The translations under genes and the position numbers were made by a program. Under the pieces are notes generated by a model. The model saw only the letters and a list, made by a program, of their open reading frames with translations, searched no databases and was not told where the DNA came from. From positions 62,001 through 126,000 of the forward strand of contig NZ_JBAMDA010000004.1 of assembly GCF_036964665.1 (NCBI RefSeq): a DNA stretch of 64,000 nt, given 5' to 3'. Each line of letters starts with the position of its first letter. The first letter of the stretch is position 1. Positions 17,584-25,600 of the stretch are shown in pieces. This stretch comes from Nitrobacter sp. NHB1 (lineage in GTDB: Bacteria > Pseudomonadota > Alphaproteobacteria > Rhizobiales > Xanthobacteraceae).

Positions 17584-18812
17584 GCCACGTCTCCCGGCCA
17601 AGGGAGCGCCACGGTCGAGAGGCGCGAGGCATCGACACGCGTGTACGTGGCCGAGGTTACGATGCTGCGATGGCGCAGCACGTCGGCGATCTGCTTCATT
17701 GGTGTCCCAGCGTTAATCAACCGGCTCGCTAACGTGTGCCGCAAGATGTGGACGCGGGTGCGATCCCAGCCGAGCCGCCGATAGGCGGCGTGAAGAGCTT
17801 TTTGGACGACGCGCCGACCGACCGGCTCGCCGAGAGGGGCGACATGGCGCACAAAGACCGCGCGGCACATGGTCTTCGGCCGCTCGTGCATGAGATAATC
17901 TACTATAGCCGCGCCGGTTGCAGTTGGCAGCGGCAGCACGTCGGCTCGTCTCGCCTTACCGGCAGCGATCGTAACCGTTCCGGCCTGCCAGTCGATGTCG
18001 TCGAGGGTCAACTTGGCGACTTCGCTGCTTCTCAGGCCCAAATCCGCCAAACAGCGGACGATGGCATAGCCGCGGCGGTGGGAACGGCAGGCGGCGTCGA
18101 ACGCTCCGAAAAGCTGCTCCAACTCATCCGGCGAGAGCCCCACTGGCAATATGGTGTCTCGCCAATATGCCGGCCGCGGTACGGCCTGTAGCAGGTGGGC
18201 AATGTCGTCACCCAGCAGCTCGCGATACCGAAAGTAGCACCGGACGGCGCCACCCATGACGCGGACCGTGCTCGGACTCCAATCGACGTCGCCCAGGACA
18301 AAGCGGCGGATCGCGGTGGGAGTGATCAGTGAAATCTCGATCGATCGGCTGCCGAATTGCGCCTTCAGTAAGCGCCGGATGATCCGGATGCGATGATCGC
18401 GTGTGCCTTCGGACAGTCCCCAGACCTCCGTCATCTTCGTGTCGAAATGCGCAAGCTCTCGCGTGATCTCGTCACCGGTCGGACGGGCGACGATGCCCTG
18501 AGTGCGTAGCAGGCGGACCAGATGGTTGAGCGCCGCTCTATTCTCGATCAGGCCGAGCGGCACCGGGCGCTGGCAATCACAACGAGGCAAATGGCAAGAC
18601 AGGAAGCGAACAATCACAGCTTCGCTAATGCTCGTTGCCGCGTAGCCCTCGGCCCGAAGCCACTGCCCGAAGTGAACGACACTCGCCAAGTAGCGGCGCT
18701 GCTTCGACCTGTATCGAGCCACCTCGAAATACTCGTTGTAGCTACAGAGGAAGGACGCAAGGACATTGGCAGGATCCGCTGTGCGTAACTGAAAATGAGA
18801 AGGTAAGTGCAT
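17580..18812 (-). CDS. RIT tyrosine recombinase A
   Basis: 410 residues. A long N-terminal DNA-binding region (YRSKQRRYLASVVHFGQWLR...) is followed by the catalytic core: DLGLRSSEVAKL (Arg), HILRHTLASRL (His, Arg), VLRHRSIVTSATYTRVD (His, Tyr). All catalytic positions look intact. The start at 18812 (MHLPSHFQLR) was chosen over upstream in-frame codons because it is nearest a plausible ribosome binding site. It is first in the trio and lies about 120 bp inside the right inverted repeat. Confidence 0.9.
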   Translation of the reverse strand: MHLPSHFQLRTADPANVLASFLCSYNEYFEVARYRSKQRRYLASVVHFGQWLRAEGYAATSISEAVIVRFLSCHLPRCDCQRPVPLGLIENRAALNHLVRLLRTQGIVARPTGDEITRELAHFDTKMTEVWGLSEGTRDHRIRIIRRLLKAQFGSRSIEISLITPTAIRRFVLGDVDWSPSTVRVMGGAVRCYFRYRELLGDDIAHLLQAVPRPAYWRDTILPVGLSPDELEQLFGAFDAACRSHRRGYAIVRCLADLGLRSSEVAKLTLDDIDWQAGTVTIAAGKARRADVLPLPTATGAAIVDYLMHERPKTMCRAVFVRHVAPLGEPVGRRVVQKALHAAYRRLGWDRTRVHILRHTLASRLINAGTPMKQIADVLRHRSIVTSATYTRVDASRLSTVALPWPGDVA

Positions 18813-18933
18813 GACTCTGATCTCCGTTTGTTGGGAGGTCGAGTTGAAGCGCAGTATTATGTGCAGATCAAAAGAACGCGCGCGGGATGAATGCCCAGCG
18901 CGCATTCTATCGGCGACAGTCAGCGGACTTCAG

Positions 18934-18961
18934 CTATCCATAATCTCGAACGGGTCATAAT
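18934..18961. repeat. RIT element 1 terminal inverted repeat, right
   Basis: Exact inverse of 15532-15559 (28 bp). It is followed outward by a TTATG...CATAA dyad that the left end lacks. Confidence 0.85.
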
Positions 18962-18990
18962 TGTGATTATGCGGATATCCTCATAAGCAT

Positions 18991-19020
18991 GAATATGACC
19001 CGTGGTCCCCGGCTCATTGA
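18991..19020 (+). pseudogene. 3' end of the small gene interrupted by RIT element 1
   Basis: GAA TAT GAC CCG TGG TCC then CCG GCT CAT TGA continues the frame of 15384-15530 (residues EYDPWSPAH, stop). The match in frame and sense supports the element boundary. Confidence 0.6.
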
Positions 19021-19219
19021 GCCGGGCGACCGGTGCCGCTGGCGCTGCGCCTGATGCAAGGGAAGCTGCGCCGCGGCTGAAGCGAAATCATCGCAACGAC
19101 TTGCCAGCGCGCCCTTGCATCCGGCACGCTTCGCGGCGGGCGGGTGGCGTCCCGTCGTGGTGTTGCGAGGGACGTCAATCGAGGAAAGGACCGGGCGGGA
19201 TGCCCGCGTAGTGAAGAGC

Positions 19220-20146
19220 ATGGAGAAAAGTGAAATCGAGGAATTGAGAGGCAGGGTCGGCTGCGCCGCCCTGCTGGAAGACGACGGCTGGAAAGTAGAC
19301 GTAAAGGAGAGCACGCGCCGTGCCGTGAAGTACCGCCGTGACGCGAGGATCGTCATCGTGATCCACGAGGGCCGCGGCTGGTTCGATCCGCTGTCCACCG
19401 CGAAGGGCGACGTGTTCGACTTGGCCGAGCACTTGGGCGCCCACGGCTTCATGGACGCTTCGGCACGTGTCGCCGCGCTTGTTGGGTTCGTTCCGGCCGC
19501 ACCCGCATGGGAGCGGCCGAGCCGGCCCGCGCCCGTCCACTCCGTCGCCGACCGCTGGGCTCGCCGTGCGAGGCCCCGGCCTGGCTCGGCGACATGGCGC
19601 TACCTGACAGGAGAGCGCCGGATCCCGGAGTCGATCCTCGCCGCCATCGTGCAGCAGGACCTGCTGCGCGAGGGGCCGCACGGCAGCATGTGGGCCGCGC
19701 ACCGCGACCACGGCGGCGCGCTTCTCGGATGGGAGGAGCGCGGCCCGCAGTGGCGCGGTTTCGCCACCGGCGGCGCCAAGGAACTCCTCCGCCTCGGTCC
19801 CTGTGCGGCGGCGCGCGTCTGCGTCACCGAGGCCGCCATCGATGCGATGAGCCTCGCCGCAATCCAGGTGCTGCGGCCCGACACACTCTACGTCAGCACC
19901 GGCGGCGGCTGGTCGCCGGCGAGCGAGCAGGCGATCCGCCGGCTCGCAGAGGGGCCGGGCACGCGGCTGGTGGCGGCGACCGACAACAACCGACAGGGCG
20001 AGGTCTACGCCGACCGCATCCGCTTGATCGCGGCCGAGGCCGGTGCCGGCTACGCGCGCTCCCGGCCTCGTGCGGGCGACTGGAACGAAGACCTGAAGGT
20101 GCTTCTCGCGCGGATCGAGAGCGAGCCGCTGGCAAAAGCGGGGTGA
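19220..20146 (+). CDS. DUF3991/Toprim domain protein (plasmid primase-like)
   Basis: 308 residues. The N-terminal part resembles DUF3991 with the pattern RGWFDPLSTAKGDVFDLAEHLG, as in plasmid and phage primase-like proteins. The C-terminal part contains a Toprim-like segment: RVCVTEAAIDAMSLAAI supplies the conserved Glu and TRLVAATDNNRQGEVYADRI supplies the D-x-(D/N) motif. Such proteins are found near relaxases and in plasmid leading regions. The ATG at 19220 starts MEKSEIEELRGRVG; upstream in-frame codons are unlikely since that stretch is junction DNA. It probably formed an operon with the split 58-aa gene. Confidence 0.8.
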   Translation: MEKSEIEELRGRVGCAALLEDDGWKVDVKESTRRAVKYRRDARIVIVIHEGRGWFDPLSTAKGDVFDLAEHLGAHGFMDASARVAALVGFVPAAPAWERPSRPAPVHSVADRWARRARPRPGSATWRYLTGERRIPESILAAIVQQDLLREGPHGSMWAAHRDHGGALLGWEERGPQWRGFATGGAKELLRLGPCAAARVCVTEAAIDAMSLAAIQVLRPDTLYVSTGGGWSPASEQAIRRLAEGPGTRLVAATDNNRQGEVYADRIRLIAAEAGAGYARSRPRAGDWNEDLKVLLARIESEPLAKAG

Positions 20147-20170
20147 CGGCGCCGCGGGAAATCGCTCGCC

Positions 20171-20911
20171 TTACTTGAGCAGCATCCAGGCTGCCATGGC
20201 GACCATCATCAGGTTCTCGGTCAGCGAGACGAAGCCAAGCGGAACGTTGCTGTCGCCGCCGACGCACGCGCACTTGAGCGCGCGGCGGTCGATGTAGACG
20301 GCCTTGAACACGGAGACAGCGCCGATCGAGCCGATGACGAGCGCGATGGGGGATAGCGACCCACAGCAACGCGCCGGCGATCATGAGGATGCCGGCTGCC
20401 GCCTCGCCAAAGGGATAGATGTACGCGTAGCGGACCCATCGTTGCGCAAGCAGGTCATACCCAGGAACATGTTCGAGAAGCTGTCGAGGTCGCGCAGCTT
20501 CAACATGGCGAGGATGCACATCGATATCGCAATGAACCACTCGCCTGCCCGCACCGTCGCGAGAGTCCCGAACGCGCTCCAGCTCGCGGCGAGCGCGATC
20601 AGCGCCGCGATCGCGAAGACGGCAATGACGGGCTGGTATGACGTCGTCTTCGGATCCGCCACTTCATTCCGGAAGTAGCGAAGCAGGTCGTCGTAGCCTC
20701 CGATGCGCTCTCCGCCGATGAACGTCTGCGGTGTCGTCTTGACCCCGTGCTCGGCCATGAACGCGTCGGTCTCGCTGCGCGTCTTCAGCTCGTGGTCGTC
20801 AACGTCGTATCCCTCGCGCTCGAGCAGGTCGCGCGACTTCAGCCCGAACGGGCAGATGTGCTGGTCCGTCACCATTCGAAACAGCTGGGCTTGACGCACC
20901 GGTGCGCTCAC
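20171..20911 (-). pseudogene. Glutaredoxin-MauE fusion membrane protein, frameshifted
   Basis: The N-terminal glutaredoxin-like domain (CPFGLKSRDLLEREGYDVDDHE, TTPQTFIGGERIGGYDDLLRYF) is followed by MauE/DoxX-like membrane segments. The reading frame breaks near 20465 and again near 20355. The second frame carries RWVRYAYIYPFGEAAAGILMIAGALL and the third VIGSIGAVSVFKAVYIDRRA through AWMLLK and stop at 20171. It would be a redox or disulphide-handling membrane protein, but at least two indels make it a pseudogene unless they are sequencing errors. It lies 18 bp downstream of a CsoR-type regulator. Confidence 0.75.
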
Positions 20912-20929
20912 TTGCTCTTCCCTTCCTTG

Positions 20930-21214
20930 CTAGCGCCTCGCGCGGTCGAAGAGGGCGACGATCTCGTCGACCTTCTCCCTCTGCTCGGCTTTGTCTCCCG
21001 TGCTGATCGCGTGGGCGACGCAGTTGGCCGCGTGGTCGCGCAGGACCTCGCCCTCGGCGCGCGCGAGCGCCGTCTTCACCGCCTGAATCTGCTGCAGCAC
21101 ATCGATGCAGTAGCGGCCCTCGTGCACCATCCGCGCGATGCCCTGGACCTGGCCGGCGATGCGATTGAAGCGGTTTACCTTCGCCTTCGTCCGAGCGCTC
21201 GCTGCATCCACCAC
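20930..21214 (-). CDS. CsoR/RcnR/FrmR-family metal- or aldehyde-sensing repressor
   Basis: An all-helical DUF156-type repressor. The pattern NRFNRIAGQVQGIARMVHEG, then RYCIDVLQQIQAVKTAL and DHAANCV, gives the Cys, His-x3-Cys sensor triad typical of copper-sensing CsoR. The frame is open to 21226, but that GTG lies inside a palindromic operator. A start at 21214 or 21211 (GTG) leaves the operator upstream and is preferred. It heads an operon with the broken glutaredoxin-MauE gene. Confidence 0.82.
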   Translation of the reverse strand: MVDAASARTKAKVNRFNRIAGQVQGIARMVHEGRYCIDVLQQIQAVKTALARAEGEVLRDHAANCVAHAISTGDKAEQREKVDEIVALFDRARR

Positions 21215-21216
21215 AA

Positions 21217-21233
21217 ATACTCCCACGGAGTAT
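21217..21233. promoter_or_regulatory. CsoR-family operator ATACTCCCACGGAGTAT
   Basis: A perfect 7-3-7 inverted repeat (ATACTCC/GGAGTAT) immediately upstream of the repressor gene. AT ends flanking G/C tracts are the form recognised by CsoR/RcnR tetramers. Its position implies autoregulation. Confidence 0.65.
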
Positions 21234-21504
21234 GTGTTGAACGCTGCTGGACCAACGTGGTTCCGCCAACCGTCACGCCGAGCGCCGGCTTGGAGGGTGA
21301 GGGAGGGGGAAGAACGAGGAAAAGAGGAATGACGTGCCGCATGCCCGGCCGGCGCGTCAAGGGAGGCTTCGCCCGCGTGCCGCGGCCCTTGACCCGCCGG
21401 TCCGGAGAGGCGGCCGCGAAGGAGGGGTCAGAAGGGCTGAAGAGGATGGCGAGCCGAAAGGGTGAGCCGCGCTCCAGCCCGACGAGGCTGAAAGGAGCCC
21501 GCCC

Positions 21505-22104
21505 ATGACCCTCTCTCCGATCCGCAAGGTCTTCCAAGGGACCGCCGACCGCCGGCAGATGTTCCGCATGTTCGATCGCCACGCGCAGCGGCCGAACCGC
21601 TCGCCGGACGACGGCGCCCTCTATCGCGGCGAGTGGTTTGAGATCGGCGAGGCCGAGCACGACACCATGCTCGACATCCTGCCACCACTGTGGATGCGCA
21701 GCGACATGTTCGCCATGCGCGAATTCCTCACCGGCAGCGTCACGAGCGTCTTCTTCAAGTTGAAGATCGACGATTGCGTCCGCTATTTCCACGGCTATTG
21801 CGATCTGTCAGATCGCGCCTCGCCAGGCTGCATGCGTGCCGCGATCGTCGAGCGCGAGTCACGGCCAGTCCGTGCGATGACGCGTGAGGAGCGGCTCGAG
21901 CACATCTGGTCGAGCGCGCACGACGACTACCGCGGTTACGCCGGCGAGCGCTTCTCCAAGCATCTGTGGGGCAAGCGCACGGTGCTGTTCTACGACTACC
22001 AAAGGGGAACCGTGCTCAAGCTGCTCGACCAGCTCACCGATACGGAGATCTTGGCGAAGCTGCCCGTGCATCTGCGCTATCTGCCCGATGCGATCGCTGC
22101 GTAA
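21505..22104 (+). CDS. DUF1419 family protein
   Basis: 199 residues resembling DUF1419, a family I associate with rhizobial plasmids and integrative elements. Visible: IRKVFQGTADRRQMFRMFDR, GALYRGEWFEIGEAEHDTML, DILPPLWMR and FHGYCDLSDR. The biochemical role is unknown. The ATG at 21505 follows AAAGGAGCCCGCCC. It begins a plus-strand block with DUF3085 and the giant methylase, a grouping seen on conjugative plasmids of the order. Confidence 0.8.
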   Translation: MTLSPIRKVFQGTADRRQMFRMFDRHAQRPNRSPDDGALYRGEWFEIGEAEHDTMLDILPPLWMRSDMFAMREFLTGSVTSVFFKLKIDDCVRYFHGYCDLSDRASPGCMRAAIVERESRPVRAMTREERLEHIWSSAHDDYRGYAGERFSKHLWGKRTVLFYDYQRGTVLKLLDQLTDTEILAKLPVHLRYLPDAIAA

Positions 22105-22115
22105 GGGAGGTGACG

Positions 22116-22514
22116 ATGTTCACGTTCCCCATCCCGGCCGTCCGCACGGTGATCGAGCGCGGTCAATCCGATGCCGCCGCCAATGGCGGCTTCCGCAATC
22201 CCTACTACGGCCTCAAGCCCGGCGAGGGTGAGAAACCAGGCCTCTGGCTGGTCGGCGACAGCGGTGTCTACATCATGGCGAACGGTAAGCTCGCTAAAGG
22301 CAATCGCCCGCTTGTCGTCTATTCCGAGGAATGTCATCCAGTCGGCAACCCGGACTGGTTTGACTACAAGCGCCGCCATTTCGGCGGTGATGACGGCATC
22401 GAATTCCTTGATGCCGAGCAGATCCTCCCTCTCATCAATCGTGACTTCCGGTTCACCCACCTGCGCGTACAGCTGAGCGAAGCCGAAGTCTCGCTTTCGC
22501 TCATCGCGCGCTAG
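22116..22514 (+). CDS. DUF3085 family protein
   Basis: 132 residues with the family pattern YYGLKPGEGEKPGLWLVGDS, GVYIMANGKL and NPDWFDYKRRHFGGDDGIEF. Function unknown. The ATG at 22116 has a strong GGGAGGTGACG ribosome binding site, 11 bases after the previous stop, so it is co-transcribed with DUF1419. Confidence 0.8.
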   Translation: MFTFPIPAVRTVIERGQSDAAANGGFRNPYYGLKPGEGEKPGLWLVGDSGVYIMANGKLAKGNRPLVVYSEECHPVGNPDWFDYKRRHFGGDDGIEFLDAEQILPLINRDFRFTHLRVQLSEAEVSLSLIAR

Positions 22515-22605
22515 CGCCCCTTCAAACCGCATCACCGTGATCATCAACGCCGCCGCCCCAATCGGCGGAAGGATGACGCGCGCCCTCACCACAAGGAGAA
22601 TTTCC

Positions 22606-25600
22606 ATGGCGCAAGACGATCCCTTCACCCTCGACCTTTTCGGCAACACGGCGCTCTCATCCGGCCTCGGGTTCGGCGTCACCGCGTTCGCCGGCGGTCT
22701 CATCGCCGAGCAAGACGACGACGACGATAATCCCGATCCGTCGTCACCTTCCCCCGCGCCTTCGGTGGCGGCGGTGGCGCGGCCCGGATCAACTGCTCGC
22801 CGAGAGCGAGGAACGAACTTCCACCTCGTCGGCGATCGCGGGCTGGCGAAGAGCTGGAAGGAGCGTGCACGCGACAACATCGCCGCGATCCGCCTCGCGG
22901 CAACCATCCAGGCCGAGGAGCGGCCGGCCACCGTCGAGGAGCAGGAGCGGCTGATCCGCTTTCTTGGTTTCGGCGCTTCCGAACTCGCCAACTTCGTCTT
23001 CCGCCGCCCCGGCGAGGCAGAATTCCGCCAAGGCTGGGAAGCGATCGGCGAGGACCTGCAGGACGCGGTCGACGACCTCGACCACGCCTCGCTGGCGCGC
23101 TGCACGCAGTATGCGCACTTCACGCCGGAGTTCATCGTTCGCGCGATCTGGGCTGGCTTGCGGCGCCTCGGCTGGCGCGGCGGCCGCGTCATCGAGCCGG
23201 GGATCGGCACCGGGCTGTTCCCGGCGCTGATGCCGGAAGGGCTGCGCAATGCCACGCACGTCACCGGCATCGAACTCGATCCCGTGACGGCGCGGATCGT
23301 TCGCCTGCTGCAGCCCGGCGCGCGCATCATTACCGGCGACTTCGCGCGCACCGAGTTGCCCGCGAGTTTCGACCTCGCCGTCGGCAATCCGCCGTTCTCC
23401 GACCGCACCGTGCGCTCCGACCGTGCCTATCGTTCCATGGGCCTGCGCCTGCATGACTACTTCATTGCGCGCGCGATCGACCTCTTGAAGCCCGGCGCGC
23501 TCGCCACCTTCGTCACCTCGCACGGCACGATGGACAAGGCGGATTTCGCCGCGCGGGAGCGCATCGCGAAGTCGGCTGACCTGATCGCCGCCGTTCGGCT
23601 CCCCGAGGGCAGCTTCCGCTTCGCCGCCGGCACCGACGTCGTGGTCGACCTCCTGTTCTTCCGCAAGCGCAAGGTCGGCGATGCCGAGGGCGACCTGTCG
23701 TGGCTGGACCTCGAGGAGATCCGGCCCGCGACCGAGGACGAGAGCGCGATCCGCGTGAACCGGTGGTTCGCGCGGCGCCCCGACTTCGCGCTCGGCGTGC
23801 ACGCGCTCGCCTCGGGCCCCTTCGGCGAGGCCTACACGTGCCTGCCGCGTGACGGCGAGGACCTCGCCGCAGCGCTTGCGGCCGCAGTCAATCTCCTTCC
23901 GGAAGCGGTCTACGACGGCGAGCCCGAGACGATCGATTTCGATCTGGAGGATGCGAGCGATTTGGCCGACGTCGACCTGCCGCCGGATCGCCACGTCCGC
24001 GAGGGCAGCTACTTCTTCGACAAGGCGCACGGGCTGATGCAGGTGCTCGACGGCGAGCCCGTTGCGGTGAGAGCGCGCAAGGGCCGCGGCGCCGATGGCA
24101 TTCCCGAGAAGCACATCCGCGTCATCCGCAAGCTGATCCCGATCCGCGATGCCGTGCGCGAGGTCTTGAAGTGCCAGGAGCTCGACCGGCCGTGGCGGGA
24201 TGCACAGGTCAGGCTGCGCATCGCCTGGTCGACCTTCGTCCGTGATTTCGGGCCGATCAACTTCACGACCGTCTCCATCGCGGAGGATGACGAGACCGGC
24301 GAAACACGCGAGACGCACCGCCGGCCGAACATCCAGCCCTTCCTCGACGACCCCGACTGCTGGCTCGTCGCCTCGATCGAGGACTACGACCTCGAGACCA
24401 ACACCGCGAAGCCCGGGCCGCTGTTCACCGAGCGCGTCATTGCGCCGCCGGCGGCGCCGGTGATCGCGAGCGCCGCCGACGCGCTCGCCGTCGTGCTCAA
24501 CGAGCGCGGGCACGTCGACGTCGACCACATCGCCGAGCTCCTGCATCGCGATGCGCAGGATGTCGTCGCCGAACTCGGCAGTGCGGTCTTCCGCGACCCC
24601 GCGAACGGCTCGTGGCAGATGGCCGACGCCTACCTGTCCGGCGCTGTGCGCGAGAAGCTGAAGACCGCGGAGGCCGCTGCCGCCCTCGACCCGGAGTACG
24701 AACGCAATATCTCTGCCCTGCAGGGCGTGCAGCCTGCCGACCTCAAGCCGTCCGACATCACGGCGCGTCTCGGCGCACCATGGATTCCGGCCGCTGACGT
24801 CGTCGCCTTCGTCAAGGAGACGATGGACGCCGAGATCAGGATCCACCACATGCCGGAGCTCGCCTCATGGACCGTCGAGGCCCGGCAGCTCGGGTGGACG
24901 GCGACAGGCACCTCGGAGTGGGGCACGGACCGCCGACACGCGGGAGAACTGCTCGCCGACGCGCTCAACAGCCGCGTGCCGCAGATCTTCGACACGATCA
25001 AGGACGGCGACAGCGAACGGCGGGTCCTCAATGTCGTCGACACCGAGGCGGCGAAGACGAAGCTCTCGAAGATCAAGGACGCGTTCCAACGCTGGATCTG
25101 GTCCGATCCCGACCGCACCGACCGGCTGGCGCGCGTCTACAACGACCGCTTCAACAACATCGCGCCGAGAGCCTTCGACGGCGCCCACCTGAAGCTTCCC
25201 GGCGCCTCTGGCGCCTTCTCTCTTTATGGCCACCAGAAGCGCGGCATCTGGCGCATCATCTCCGCCGGCTCCACCTACCTCGCCCATGCCGTCGGCGCTG
25301 GCAAGACGATGACAATGGCCGCCGCTGTCATGGAGCAGCGGAGGCTTGGGCTGATCGCCAAGGCGATGCTGGTCGTGCCGGGCCACTGCCTGGCGCAGGC
25401 TGCGCGCGAATTCCTGACGCTCTACCCGAACGCGCGCATCCTCGTCGCCGACGAGACGAACTTCACCAAGGATAAGCGTCACCGCTTCCTGTCGCGCGCG
25501 GCGACCGCGACCTGGGACGCGATCATCATCACGCACAGCGCGTTCCGCTTCATCGCCGTGCCGTCGGTGTTCGAGCAGCAGATGATCCAGGACGAGCTGG

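Larger units (their letters stand above)
15531..18990 (-). mobile_element. RIT (recombinase-in-trio) element 1
   Basis: Three consecutive tyrosine recombinases overlapping by a few bases, the hallmark of RIT elements. A perfect 28-bp inverted repeat lies at the ends (15532-15559 and 18934-18961). Outside the right copy is a near-palindrome TTATGCGGATATCCTCATAA (18967-18986). Removing 15531-18990 rejoins a small open reading frame exactly. The third recombinase has a premature amber stop, so the element is probably no longer self-mobile. Confidence 0.85.

Noticed and set aside
20930-21226. GTG at 21226 as start of the CsoR-like gene
   Set aside because: It would place the start codon inside the palindromic operator; 21214 or 21211 fits operator position and family length better.
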